This document shows, piece by piece, positions 1-8,109 of a stretch of 57,362 nucleotides of DNA. How positions within the stretch are numbered: the first letter of the stretch is position 1; each line of letters opens with the position of its first letter. The position numbers were made by a program, and so were the translations under genes. Below the pieces are notes generated by a model. It was not told where the DNA came from and searched no databases. It was given only the letters and a program-made list of their open reading frames with translations. Source of the stretch: Paenibacillus bovis (lineage in GTDB: Bacteria > Bacillota > Bacilli > Bacillales > Bacillaceae_C); assembly GCA_007679095.1 (NCBI GenBank), contig VEFU01000026.1:1-57362 (forward strand), in the 5' to 3' direction.

Positions 1-74
1 GGTGTAAGAATACATGCGGTTATACTGTCCTTATGAACATCCAAACCACAGGCTCTTTCAATGATTATATCCAT
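1..74 (-). CDS. IS110-family transposase, N-terminal fragment cut by window edge
   Basis: Reading the minus strand from an ATG at 74 gives 24 codons beginning MDIIIERACGLDVHKDSI, after which the window ends. The G-L-D-V-H-K block is the usual N-terminal RuvC-like motif of IS110-family DEDD transposases, and its Asp is the first catalytic acidic residue. An AAAGGA Shine-Dalgarno lies 9 bases upstream of this ATG. An in-frame ATG at 83 also exists but sits too close to that SD. The rest of the protein lies left of the window, so whether the gene is intact cannot be judged. It reads in the same direction as pbpB and follows it after about 720 bases of noncoding DNA. Confidence 0.75.
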   Translation of the reverse strand, partial: MDIIIERACGLDVHKDSITACILT

Positions 75-356
75 TGAAAACATCCTTTCTACGGCCAATC
101 ATATTAGAGGCTGGCGCAACAACCAGAATAGGGTTAATCTACCATGAGTGCTTCCCTTACGGGAGCAACAGTCAGTGATGCACCGTGGTCGAAGGAGTCA
201 GACTGCGGGTAGGGCTCTAACGCACCAAGGAGTTTCGACCTTCCTCATCCAGCCGTAGCATCAGTATAGACAAACTACTAGAATCATTTTCATTTTCTGT
301 GGTGTATTTTGAATACATGGTTGACTGCGGGAATAAAGGCCTCGATGAGACACCGC
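75..356 (-). mobile_element. Probable noncoding left end of the IS110-family element
   Basis: This stretch upstream of the transposase start has no convincing gene and is richer in G+C than most of the window. IS110-group elements carry a noncoding left end before the transposase gene, and this fits in position and size. The outer boundary is inferred: from about 356 the sequence (AGACAGAAAAGCG) matches the flank of the intergenic repeat copies near 22770, so the element should end at or before that point. No terminal inverted repeats are seen, as expected for this family. Confidence 0.5.
140..250 (-). ncRNA. Candidate IS110 bridge (seek) RNA region
   Basis: IS110-group elements are known to transcribe a guide-like bridge RNA from the left noncoding end. 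Two hairpins on the minus strand fit such an RNA. One is a 7-bp stem GGTCGAA/TTCGACC (187-193 with 234-240) enclosing a ~40-nt loop. The other is a short TGCTTCCC/GGGAGCA hairpin at 149-167. The assignment rests on position and folding potential only. The RNA ends and the target- and donor-binding loops were not determined. Confidence 0.35.
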
Positions 357-382
357 AGACAGAAAAGCGAAGGCGACTGATC

Positions 383-493
383 AGCGGCTTACGAACGGGA
401 GCCAATCCTGTACTGAGATAAAGGAAACACGGCGAGGGAACGAGCCGATGTTGACTTATCGTAGGGAAAGGATTGGATCGTTCGCTAGCCGCT
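383..493 (+). repeat. Structured intergenic repeat, copy 1 (covarying stems)
   Basis: This is one of four copies of a repeat with a nearly fixed core (GAGATAAAGGAAACACGG, later GATGTTGACTTATC) inside long complementary arms. Here the pairs are AGCGGC/GCCGCT, CGAACG/CGTTCG, CCAATCCT/AGGATTGG, GATAA/TTATC and CGGC/GCCG. The arm sequences differ from the copies at 22489-22905, but the pairing is kept. The 3' flank carries GCTAGACA, as in the other copies. It lies between pbpB and the IS110 end, in the opposite orientation to both. Confidence 0.85.
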
Positions 494-581
494 AGGAGCC
501 TAAGCTAGACAGGCGTTTAGCGCCGAGGAGGCTCATTAGCCTTGTCTAGTTGTAGGCGCTATCGGCTCGAGGTCAAATAAC

Positions 582-621
582 CTGAGACATGAAAGGCAAA
601 GTACGCCTTTCTTTGTCTCAG
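582..621. repeat. Strong inverted repeat / hairpin
   Basis: CTGAGACA (582-589) pairs with TGTCTCAG (614-621), and AAAGGC pairs with GCCTTT inside it. There is no clear T-run on either side, so it is not a typical intrinsic terminator. It lies in the noncoding DNA downstream of pbpB. Confidence 0.6.
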
Positions 622-667
622 AACATTTGCTTGTCGCCGATAAGCAAGCGCCTTTCACTTTTCTAAG

Positions 668-740
668 CCCGTGGAAAGCGAAGTGTATTTCCGAAGCGTT
701 ATAGCTACACTTACATTGTTCGGATTTACATTCAAGTCAA
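668..740 (+). repeat. Second intergenic repeat family, copy 1
   Basis: About 70 bases (GCGAAGTGTATTTCCGAAGC through TTCGGATTTACATTCAAGT) are closely matched at 8825-8893 with a few substitutions. A shorter reversed piece (GAAATACACTTCGCTTTCC) occurs near 47060. No reading frame is shared, so this is a dispersed noncoding repeat. It sits directly downstream of pbpB. Confidence 0.7.
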
Positions 741-796
741 ATGGTTATGTTCCAACCTCTTTAATTGGTTCTGTACTAGACTTTTCTTATGTCGTT

Positions 797-2992
797 TTAT
801 TCATCTGTAACTTTGTCTTCAGTATCAGATTGTGATTCAGCTTGTTCCCTTTCTATCTTTGCAGCTGGTGTTTCAAAATGGACAACTAGCTGATCACCTG
901 CTTGAACAGATGTATTAGGTTGAAAATTTTGCTTATATGCATAACCGTTACCAACCATATTAAGCTCTAAGCTAGCAATTTGAGCAATCTTTAATACATC
1001 GCGCTTCGACCATCCGGTCATATTAGGCACAAATATATCACCGTCTGTTTTAACTATAATTTTTTCACCCTCTAGCAAGGAGACTCCACTAGCTGGGAAT
1101 TGCTCTACTATTTTGTTTCCTTTTCCGATCGTAACTAATTCCAAATTAGAATCTTGCGCAAATGTTTGTATATCTTGTAATTTCATTTTTGTTAAGTCTG
1201 GTAAACTAGTATTCTTCACTTCTGTAGTCTTTTCAGGTTCAATATTTAAATATTGTAAGCTTGTTTTCATTACGGTATTAAAAATCATCGAAACTGGCTT
1301 ACTACCGTTTTCATCCGGTTCTAGTTGAGGTTCCTCGACAGCGACATACATAACTAGCTGTGGATCATCAACAGGCGCTAGTCCTAGAAACGAGAAAATG
1401 TATTCATTTCGTTCATCCAAGTAACCAGGACCATCAGGGTTTGGTATTTGAGCAGTACCTGTTTTCCCTCCAACTCTATATCCCTCAAGATGATACGTTT
1501 TTGCAGTTCCATTTTCAGAAGTAATAGTGGTTTCCAAGATCTCTCGTACTCGCTTAGCTGTATCAGCAGATATCGGATTACCTGCAATTTCTGGTTTTGT
1601 TTCTGTAACCGTTTTGGTATTCGGGTCCACAATTTTGTCCACGACATAAGGCTTCATCATCTTACCATCGTTTGCAATTGCTGACATCGCCTGAACCATT
1701 TGAATAGCAGTGACAGTGGTACCTTGCCCATACACACTTGTTACTTTCTCAATTGGCCAATTATACAAGATCTTTCCTGGTACTTCATTCGGAAGTCCGA
1801 TATTTGTTTTCATCCCAAACTTGAATTTATTCATGTATTCAAGCCAAGTTTCTGCACCCATTTTTTCTAATAATTTGGCCATCACTACGTTAGATGAACG
1901 CTGAAAGCCTTCTAGATAAGAAATAGTTCCCCATCCTTTACCATAGTTATGGTCATTTATACAATTTTTACCATCTAAACAATATTGTCCAGAAGCAAAC
2001 TTGTCATTTGGGTTAAATACATTCTTTTCAATTGCTGTTGCTAGTGCAAAGATTTTCATCGTTGAACCTGGTTCGAATGAAGTCTCAATAATCTCATTAT
2101 GCCAAGATTGATCGATACCTTCTCGTGTCGTTGGATGATAAGTGGGACGTTGGCCCATTGCTAAGATTTTCCCTGTTTTCGGGTCCGCTACAACAGCCAT
2201 AATTCGTTTCGGCTTATATTGTTCATCCACTTTATTCATAGCGTCTTCAAGAAAAGTTTGAATCTTCTTATCGATGGTCAAATAAATATCTTGTCCATTT
2301 ACCGGTTCTTCTACGTGTTTTTTAGAATTAGGTAAAATATAATTCCATATATCTCCTTCATACTTAAAAGAACCGTCTTCACCATCAAGTAAATCATTGT
2401 AGCTATTTTCCAGTCCTGTAACTCCAACTAATTCTGATGATTCCTCATCTTTTTGTGCATAACCTATTAAATGCGATGCGAAAATACCATTTGGGTAATA
2501 TCGTTTCGTATCTTTAATAAATGTTATTCCAGGTAATTGAAGTTCCTCTATTGCTATTTTCACAGAGTTAGACAAATCTTTACCTGCACGTCCAAATTCA
2601 ACTTGAAATCTTCCTTCTTGAGTTAAACGATCATATATATCTTGTTCACTCATATCAATATGAAGTGCTAATTGTGCTGCTGTTTTACGAGGGTCAACTA
2701 CATGTCGCGGATAATCTGGATCTGTTGTCATCGTATCTGAAAGAATAGCAACTAATGTATAAGATGCTGCGTCTTCAGCAATAACTTCACCGTTGTTATC
2801 ATAAATACTTCCACGTTGTGCTTTTATAACGTCTTCTCTCATATATAATTGTGCAGCTTGAGCCGTTAATACTTTTCCTTCCACTTCTCCAGTGTATTGA
2901 ATAGAAATAAATCGGACAATTAACACAAAAAAGAGCAGACTAAAGAAGATAAAAAAGCTCGCTGCTCCAATGTTTCTATATTTTTTATTCAT
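797..2992 (-). CDS. pbpB: Penicillin-binding protein 2B, septal transpeptidase
   Basis: This is a 731-aa class B PBP that cross-links septal peptidoglycan with FtsW. There is one N-terminal membrane segment (about residues 11-30), a dimerisation domain, then a transpeptidase domain with the S-T-M-K nucleophile motif at 310-313, S-S-N at 366-368 and K-T-G at 510-512. Two PASTA domains follow (about 600-720), as in B. subtilis PBP2B (716 aa). Its ATG overlaps the ftsL stop by one base (TAATG), so translation is probably coupled. Two cysteines near 338 and 344 could form an extracellular disulfide. SpoVD is the paralogue to exclude; the direct link to ftsL favours pbpB. The usual next dcw gene is not in the window, where repeats and an IS110 end follow instead. 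Confidence 0.95.
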   Translation of the reverse strand: MNKKYRNIGAASFFIFFSLLFFVLIVRFISIQYTGEVEGKVLTAQAAQLYMREDVIKAQRGSIYDNNGEVIAEDAASYTLVAILSDTMTTDPDYPRHVVDPRKTAAQLALHIDMSEQDIYDRLTQEGRFQVEFGRAGKDLSNSVKIAIEELQLPGITFIKDTKRYYPNGIFASHLIGYAQKDEESSELVGVTGLENSYNDLLDGEDGSFKYEGDIWNYILPNSKKHVEEPVNGQDIYLTIDKKIQTFLEDAMNKVDEQYKPKRIMAVVADPKTGKILAMGQRPTYHPTTREGIDQSWHNEIIETSFEPGSTMKIFALATAIEKNVFNPNDKFASGQYCLDGKNCINDHNYGKGWGTISYLEGFQRSSNVVMAKLLEKMGAETWLEYMNKFKFGMKTNIGLPNEVPGKILYNWPIEKVTSVYGQGTTVTAIQMVQAMSAIANDGKMMKPYVVDKIVDPNTKTVTETKPEIAGNPISADTAKRVREILETTITSENGTAKTYHLEGYRVGGKTGTAQIPNPDGPGYLDERNEYIFSFLGLAPVDDPQLVMYVAVEEPQLEPDENGSKPVSMIFNTVMKTSLQYLNIEPEKTTEVKNTSLPDLTKMKLQDIQTFAQDSNLELVTIGKGNKIVEQFPASGVSLLEGEKIIVKTDGDIFVPNMTGWSKRDVLKIAQIASLELNMVGNGYAYKQNFQPNTSVQAGDQLVVHFETPAAKIEREQAESQSDTEDKVTDE

Positions 2993-3348
2993 TATTCTCC
3001 AACAACCTTAACATTATCTGCATTTAATTTATATCCTAAATCTTTTGCTTTTTTCCAAACTTCCTCATACCGGCTCATGTCACTTACTTGCATTGCTAAA
3101 TCTCCATTTATTTTTTCCTGTTCCTGAATAGCGGTTTTCGTGTCTTCAATTTGCATATTGATTTGATAAACATTCGCTTGAGAGGAAATTATTTGAACTG
3201 CCATAATAGCAAGAAATATTACTAGCATAACTGCAAGAATTTTTTCACCGGGAGTAATTAGTGATTTGCGTCTAATCGTCTGTTTCTGGACTTCAGTTTG
3301 TTCTATTGGTTTATATTGTTGTTGATATTTACGTGCTAAATTACTCAA
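2992..3348 (-). CDS. ftsL: Cell division protein FtsL
   Basis: A small bitopic division protein of 118 aa from the chosen start. It has a basic cytoplasmic N-terminus, one membrane segment (about residues 38-58) and an extracytoplasmic leucine-zipper-like coiled coil, and works with DivIB and DivIC to recruit PBP2B/FtsW. The start is TTG at 3348, because GGAGGGAG sits just upstream and the product then begins SNLARKY, like the remembered B. subtilis SNLA start. The upstream ATG at 3399 would overlap rsmH and lacks an SD. The family is short and weakly conserved, so the position between rsmH and pbpB is the main support. Confidence 0.9.
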   Translation of the reverse strand: MSNLARKYQQQYKPIEQTEVQKQTIRRKSLITPGEKILAVMLVIFLAIMAVQIISSQANVYQINMQIEDTKTAIQEQEKINGDLAMQVSDMSRYEEVWKKAKDLGYKLNADNVKVVGE

Positions 3349-3382
3349 AAATAACTCCCTCCAATAACTATATTTTATACTA

Positions 3383-4315
3383 CTATAATTTTTCTGCAAT
3401 CCTTAATTTTGATGATCTAGCGCGGTTATTCTCTTCCAGCTCGGCCTGCGAAGGAATAATTGGCTTTCGATTAATGAGTTTTATGAGTGGCTCATATCCT
3501 TCAGGAATGATAGGCAATCCAGGAGGTAATGGTGGTCCTTCACTTGCTTCTTTAAATACTGATTTACAAATTCTATCCTCTAAAGAGTGGAAAGTAATTA
3601 CACATATTCTCCCTTCTGGATGAAGCAAATCAATTGCTTGATTCAAAGAACTTTCAAATACATTTAATTCATCATTTACAGCAATACGAATCGCTTGAAA
3701 AACTCGTTTAGCAGGATGACCGCCTTTTCGTCTTGCTGGTGCAGGAATCCCTTCCTTAATAAGCTCTACTAACTCACCTGTTGTATTAATTGGTGATTTT
3801 TCACGTGCAGCTTCAATCTTTCGTGCGATTTGTTTCGAGAACTTCTCTTCCCCATATTTGAAAAAAATTCGAACCAAATCTTCATAAGCCCAGTGATTCA
3901 CTACATCATAAGCGGTAATCTCCCCTTCTAAATCCATACGCATATCGAGTGGGGCATCGTGGTGGTAACTAAACCCACGTTCTGGTGTATCTAACTGTGG
4001 TGAAGATACTCCTAGATCATATACAATCCCATGGACTTTAGAAAAGCCTAAACGGTTTACTTCTTCTTTCAGATGTTTAAAATTACTTTTTACAAATATT
4101 AGATTATCTTTGTATTTTGATAACTTTTCCCTTGCATGTGCTATTGCTGTTTCATCTTGGTCAAACGCAATCAGTTTTCCTTCACTTGATAATTGAGAAA
4201 GAATTTTTTCGGAATGCCCACCTCCACCAAGTGTACAGTCTACATATGTACCATCCGGGCGAATATTCAAACCTTCAACAGTTTCATTTAATAACACAGT
4301 TGTATGATTAAACAT
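3383..4315 (-). CDS. rsmH: 16S rRNA m4C1402 N4-methyltransferase RsmH
   Basis: RsmH (MraW) methylates N4 of C1402 in the decoding centre of 16S rRNA with S-adenosylmethionine. The SAM-binding block [10 protein letters not shown] appears about residues 27-36, followed by the helical insert and a C-terminal H-S-L-E-D-R motif. The length (310 aa) is normal. ATG at 4315 (MFNHTTVLL) is chosen because homologues begin there; an in-frame GTG at 4324 is the alternative. It is the second gene of the dcw operon, 34 bases before the ftsL start. Confidence 0.95.
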   Translation of the reverse strand: MFNHTTVLLNETVEGLNIRPDGTYVDCTLGGGGHSEKILSQLSSEGKLIAFDQDETAIAHAREKLSKYKDNLIFVKSNFKHLKEEVNRLGFSKVHGIVYDLGVSSPQLDTPERGFSYHHDAPLDMRMDLEGEITAYDVVNHWAYEDLVRIFFKYGEEKFSKQIARKIEAAREKSPINTTGELVELIKEGIPAPARRKGGHPAKRVFQAIRIAVNDELNVFESSLNQAIDLLHPEGRICVITFHSLEDRICKSVFKEASEGPPLPPGLPIIPEGYEPLIKLINRKPIIPSQAELEENNRARSSKLRIAEKL

Positions 4316-4369
4316 GGTTGTCACTACTTTCTTTGCATCTTTTTACATGAAATAGAGAGATTTTTGAAT

Positions 4370-4801
4370 TTAAATATCGAAGTCAATCATGTTCTCAGCT
4401 ATTTCAGCAAATGATTCTTCTGATTCTGCAAAATAGTCTTCCCATAATGTCTTACTCCAAATCTCAATTCTACTTGAAACACCTAAAATTACACATTCTT
4501 TTTCTAATTTTGCATAACCAAGTAGTGTTGTTGGCAAGTTTATCCTGCCTTGCTTATCAATTTCACATTCTACCGCTCCAGAAAAGAAGAAGCGTGTAAA
4601 TGCACGGGCATCTTTTTTAGTCATTGGGAGTGTCTTTAACTTTTCCTCTATTTGTTTCCACTCTTCAAGAGGATAACCGAACAAACATTGATCAAGCCCA
4701 CGAGTAATTACAAAAGTTTCTCCGAGGTGCTCACGAAATTTTGCAGGGACTATTAAACGACCCTTCGCATCAATATTATGTTGGTATTCTCCCATGAACA
4801 T
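4370..4801 (-). CDS. mraZ: Transcriptional regulator MraZ
   Basis: MraZ is an AbrB-fold DNA-binding protein that forms rings and regulates its own dcw operon. The product is 143 aa, the length remembered for B. subtilis, with both MraZ repeats (D-A-K-G-R near 12-16 and D-K-Q-G-R near 83-87). The start is ATG at 4801 (MFMGEYQ), with a GGGGGG SD eight bases upstream. It is the first gene of the dcw operon. A set of GTGG repeats spaced 10 bases apart lies just upstream and probably forms its operator. Confidence 0.95.
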   Translation of the reverse strand: MFMGEYQHNIDAKGRLIVPAKFREHLGETFVITRGLDQCLFGYPLEEWKQIEEKLKTLPMTKKDARAFTRFFFSGAVECEIDKQGRINLPTTLLGYAKLEKECVILGVSSRIEIWSKTLWEDYFAESEESFAEIAENMIDFDI

Positions 4802-4833
4802 ATTAATGCCCCCCACTTTCTATATTTAATGTA

Positions 4834-4857
4834 CCACATCCCCCCACCTTTCACCAC
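4834..4857 (-). promoter_or_regulatory. Probable MraZ operator (three GTGG boxes, 10-bp period)
   Basis: On the minus strand GTGG occurs at complements of 4854-4857, 4844-4847 and 4834-4837, exactly 10 bases apart and thus on one face of the helix. MraZ proteins are known to bind short G-rich direct repeats with this spacing upstream of mraZ. The site lies 33-56 bases before the mraZ start. Confidence 0.7.
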
Positions 4858-4902
4858 TCTTTTTCTGTATTTCATAAAAAATTCCTTATTTTTTCCTAGA
4901 AA

Positions 4903-4941
4903 TAAAAAAAACGACCTTTCCCTTAGTGGGGTAGGTCGTTT
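4903..4941 (-). terminator. Intrinsic terminator after bshC
   Basis: ACGACCT (4911-4917) pairs with AGGTCGT (4933-4939), and a run of T follows on the minus strand (4903-4910). The stem base touches the bshC stop codon, and the terminator separates bshC from the dcw operon. Confidence 0.85.
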
Positions 4942-6571
4942 AAATTTTAATCACCTTATGTTTTCCATCAAATTCAAAATTCTCCATCATTAGCTGATCT
5001 ATAAAAGATAAACCATATTCATTTAAATAATAGAAGATATTCCATATTCTTTCTTGTGGAATTCCATTAGGGTAAAGATGACGTTCTACTTTCTTATATT
5101 TATCTAAAGTTGCCTGGAATTTTTGTTCCATATTAAAGTTTGATTTTCTTTCTAGAAATTCTAGTTGCAGTAAATGAAAGTTTAAATTCTTTTTCGCTAA
5201 AGGTAGTAGACCACGATCACTTTCTTCGAGTCTAGAAAAAATATCGTTATATTCAGCTTTTAAATAGGATGCAATCTCATCTAACTTGGATATCAATTCT
5301 TGATCTCTTTCTGAGTCAAGGAAGACCTGCAAGGAAGAATTCACACCATTTTTTAATACATTATTTAAATCCAGTTCTAATTCATTAACATCTCTTTCCA
5401 CTACAGCCTCAACAAAGGTCATATTCAACCTTGGAATAATTGGTGGCATTTGAATTCCCAAATGTTCAAATACTTGCTTCAACTCACCCCAATATGCAAT
5501 TTCACCTGGCCCAGCGATAAATGCTAAGCTTGGAAAAACAAATTCTTGCATGACAGGTCTAGTTACAACATTATTACTAAATTTTTCAGGACTCGAATTC
5601 AGTTCCTCCAGTAATAATCGTCTCTCGATTTGAAAATTCCCTTTTTTCTCCACAAACATATCTTCCAGCGGGTCATAATTTAATAATAAGCGTTCATTAT
5701 TTTTGTAATAAAAAATATTTGCACAATCCGCGTCTATCTCGATCGCTTTTTTAAAACCGTGACCTGTAATTATATCTTGTTGTTGTAAAACTGCATTAGT
5801 GATTTGAGTGTTTTCATTAATTAGTTGTTCGAAGTAAGATTGTTCTAACTTTCTAATGTTCGGATCTGCAGCATCCATAATAAGCAATCCATAATCTTTA
5901 AATAACTCCATAATAATGTAAGAAAACAAATCAGTTATCGTATGACTGGATTGTAAAACTTCATCAATGAATGAGAGTAATTCTTTTGTATACTTCCGTT
6001 CTCCGAAATGCATAAAGATAGAATCAATCCACTTTTTCATCTCATCTTTATTAAATGATATATCAGATGTCATTCTCTTCTCATTGACATTTACTTCTTG
6101 ATAACTCATTTTCTTCATGGATTGACCAGCTTCTACATATACATGGTTCACTTCGAGTACGTCGTGATCCTCGCCCGCAATCCAAAAGACAGGTATAACT
6201 GGTGTCCCTAATTTCTTTTCTTGGTGTTCTGCTAATTTAATAATAGATATTACTTTATGTATTGTGTAAAGAGGACCCGTTAATAGTCCAGCTTGTTGTC
6301 CCCCAATTACTACTGATGAATTATGTAATTGCAGCTTTTTAAGTGAATTTTTAGTTTGCTCCGATTGGGGAAATTTCAACATATAAGCTTTTATACATTC
6401 TGCAAGGTCTGCACGGTTATACTTACGATTCATTACATCTTGATATCTTTTTTCAAAAACTGTGTTCTCCGTTATATCATAATGAAAGAAACCTCTTACG
6501 GGCTCTTTTTGTTCTATATAAAGAGAAGCAAAGTCGTTCATTGCTGGAATGACCATGCTTTCAAATTCCAT
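4940..6571 (-). CDS. bshC: Bacillithiol synthase BshC
   Basis: BshC adds cysteine to glucosaminyl-malate in the last step of bacillithiol synthesis, the main low-molecular-weight thiol of Bacillaceae. The 543-aa length is close to B. subtilis YllA/BshC (539 aa). Recognisable parts are the G-G-Q-Q-A-G-L-L-T-G-P block near residues 90-100, a Rossmann-like core (P-V-F-W-I-A-G-E-D-H-D) and a C-terminal coiled coil. An AAGGAAG SD supports the ATG. A perfect palindrome overlaps a likely promoter just upstream. It lies before mraZ as in B. subtilis but has its own terminator. Confidence 0.93.
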   Translation of the reverse strand: MEFESMVIPAMNDFASLYIEQKEPVRGFFHYDITENTVFEKRYQDVMNRKYNRADLAECIKAYMLKFPQSEQTKNSLKKLQLHNSSVVIGGQQAGLLTGPLYTIHKVISIIKLAEHQEKKLGTPVIPVFWIAGEDHDVLEVNHVYVEAGQSMKKMSYQEVNVNEKRMTSDISFNKDEMKKWIDSIFMHFGERKYTKELLSFIDEVLQSSHTITDLFSYIIMELFKDYGLLIMDAADPNIRKLEQSYFEQLINENTQITNAVLQQQDIITGHGFKKAIEIDADCANIFYYKNNERLLLNYDPLEDMFVEKKGNFQIERRLLLEELNSSPEKFSNNVVTRPVMQEFVFPSLAFIAGPGEIAYWGELKQVFEHLGIQMPPIIPRLNMTFVEAVVERDVNELELDLNNVLKNGVNSSLQVFLDSERDQELISKLDEIASYLKAEYNDIFSRLEESDRGLLPLAKKNLNFHLLQLEFLERKSNFNMEQKFQATLDKYKKVERHLYPNGIPQERIWNIFYYLNEYGLSFIDQLMMENFEFDGKHKVIKI

Positions 6572-6594
6572 ATACCGTACTTCCTTTCTTCATT

Positions 6595-6613
6595 TACTAA
6601 CGGTTAGTATAAC
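6595..6613 (-). promoter_or_regulatory. Extended -10 promoter overlapped by a 15-bp palindrome, upstream of bshC
   Basis: TACTAACGGTTAGTA (6595-6609) is a perfect 7+1+7 inverted repeat. On the minus strand it overlaps TGTTATACT, an extended -10 (TGn plus TATACT), about 35 bases before the bshC ATG. Similar symmetric sites are typical of TetR-family operators. The regulator is unknown and no TetR gene is nearby. Confidence 0.5.
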
Positions 6614-6651
6614 AAAATCAGAAATAAAAGGATAATAACTTGCACTAATTT

Positions 6652-7047
6652 TTATATTTTCACTGCTTCGAATATTCTTGACCCTAATCCATAAAGAAGT
6701 AAAATCAGATATACAAACGAAAAGAATAAAAAATTTAATCTCCAATATCTGCTAAAGATTTTTCGATAAACAATTTCATTTGCAAATTTCCAATATAAAA
6801 ATGTAAAAATAATAGCACTTAAAATCATAAATAAGATAATTGCCCAAATCAATGACTTCGCCCATATTGAAATAATGATAAAATGTACAGAAAATATAAG
6901 TGCGATTGTAGTCACATTAATAGCTATGTTCCTCGCACTTCGCTTTTTGTTTGTTATTTGTTTTCCAATATAAAATACTAATATAAATAAAACAAACGGA
7001 AAAATGATAATTATCGCTGTTAAAGAAGACATAATCGATTCCATCAT
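6652..7047 (-). CDS. DUF3397 membrane protein
   Basis: A 131-aa hydrophobic protein with about four membrane segments (roughly residues 8-27, 40-60, 65-85 and 103-124) and a basic segment K-K-R-S-A-R between the first two. It looks like the DUF3397 family commonly found between panE and bshC in Bacillaceae. Its ATG overlaps the panE stop by four bases (ATGA), so the two are probably translated together. No function is known and no enzyme motif is visible. Confidence 0.7.
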   Translation of the reverse strand: MMESIMSSLTAIIIIFPFVLFILVFYIGKQITNKKRSARNIAINVTTIALIFSVHFIIISIWAKSLIWAIILFMILSAIIFTFLYWKFANEIVYRKIFSRYWRLNFLFFSFVYLILLLYGLGSRIFEAVKI

Positions 7048-7940
7048 TTTTCTATTCCTCCCCTATACTCCATTCCTTTTATCATGTTGTATACAGCAGA
7101 GGTGAGTGGCATATCATTACCAACTTTATTTCCTTCTTCCATTATATAACCTAAAATAGCATCAATTTCTGTTTTTCCCCCACTTATAATATCCTTAAGC
7201 ATCGACGATGTATTGTTTCTCGTTTGCAAACAAATTTGTTTAATATGGAGGAAGCTCTGTTCCTTATTAACGGTTGGAAAAACGCTTACGATTTCATCAA
7301 AAAGCTGTTCAAACACAGAAAAATAATAAGGGTTAGTAATCAGTTCACCATTTTTCACTTGGAAAATTGCGGTTAGTGGATTTATAACTGCATTCGCTAA
7401 TAATTTTGAAATCAACATCACTTCATACTCTTTTTTAATTTCAAATGGAAAGTGATGATCTCTTGATAGTGGAAAATCAGTAAAATCCCCCTCTAACCCC
7501 CGATAAATCGCTACATTCGTCTGTCCAATTCCAGTATGCTCTACTGTCGTACTATTCACCTTCCTAACACCATGCTCTACGGTACCGACGAAGATTTTCT
7601 CATTAGACATTTGTTCCATTAATGACAAGTGACCCATACCATTCTGAATAAATAATATTGGAATGTCAGATGGTAGTATATCAGGTAGATTAAGTGTGGA
7701 AAAATGGTATTGCTTCATAGCTACAATGATAAAGTCCTGATTCTTTATCATATCACGACTTACTTCAGCACTAACTTTGCGAGTCTTTGCCAAATTCTCG
7801 CTGCAGACAGTTATACCTTCCTTGCCTAATACGGTAGCCTGTTCTACTGTTCTTGTAAATATCGTTACATTATGGTTCTGGCTTAAATAATAGCCAAATA
7901 GTAGTCCAACCGCTCCACCACCAATTATTCCTACCTTCAC
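7044..7940 (-). CDS. panE: 2-dehydropantoate 2-reductase
   Basis: PanE reduces ketopantoate to pantoate with NADPH in pantothenate/CoA synthesis. The dinucleotide-binding G-G-G-A-V-G is at residues 7-12. The conserved lysine segment (I-S-K-L-L-A-N) and N-P-L-T-A motif stand mid-protein, and the C-terminal T-E-I-D-A-I-L-G-Y block is present. GTG at 7940 with AGGTGAT just upstream gives 298 aa, the same length as the B. subtilis YlbQ family, and removes six extra residues of the longer ATG form. The annotation as PanE rests on family resemblance and place. Confidence 0.85.
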   Translation of the reverse strand: MKVGIIGGGAVGLLFGYYLSQNHNVTIFTRTVEQATVLGKEGITVCSENLAKTRKVSAEVSRDMIKNQDFIIVAMKQYHFSTLNLPDILPSDIPILFIQNGMGHLSLMEQMSNEKIFVGTVEHGVRKVNSTTVEHTGIGQTNVAIYRGLEGDFTDFPLSRDHHFPFEIKKEYEVMLISKLLANAVINPLTAIFQVKNGELITNPYYFSVFEQLFDEIVSVFPTVNKEQSFLHIKQICLQTRNNTSSMLKDIISGGKTEIDAILGYIMEEGNKVGNDMPLTSAVYNMIKGMEYRGGIEK

Positions 7941-8109
7941 GTTATCACCTATAAACATTGTATTTTATAGTACTATTGTAGCAAAAACGGAATGAAAGTA
8001 GTTAGTTATTTCGCATTTGAGAGGAATTCAATAAAAATAATGAAAAATATGAAACTATTCATACAAAATATCGTATAATTAAAAGAATGATATTTTAGGA
8101 GGTATTTGT

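Noticed and set aside
217-405. 62-codon minus-strand frame in the IS110 left end
   Set aside because: No SD, no recognisable family, and it crosses the putative structured RNA region and the start of the repeat.
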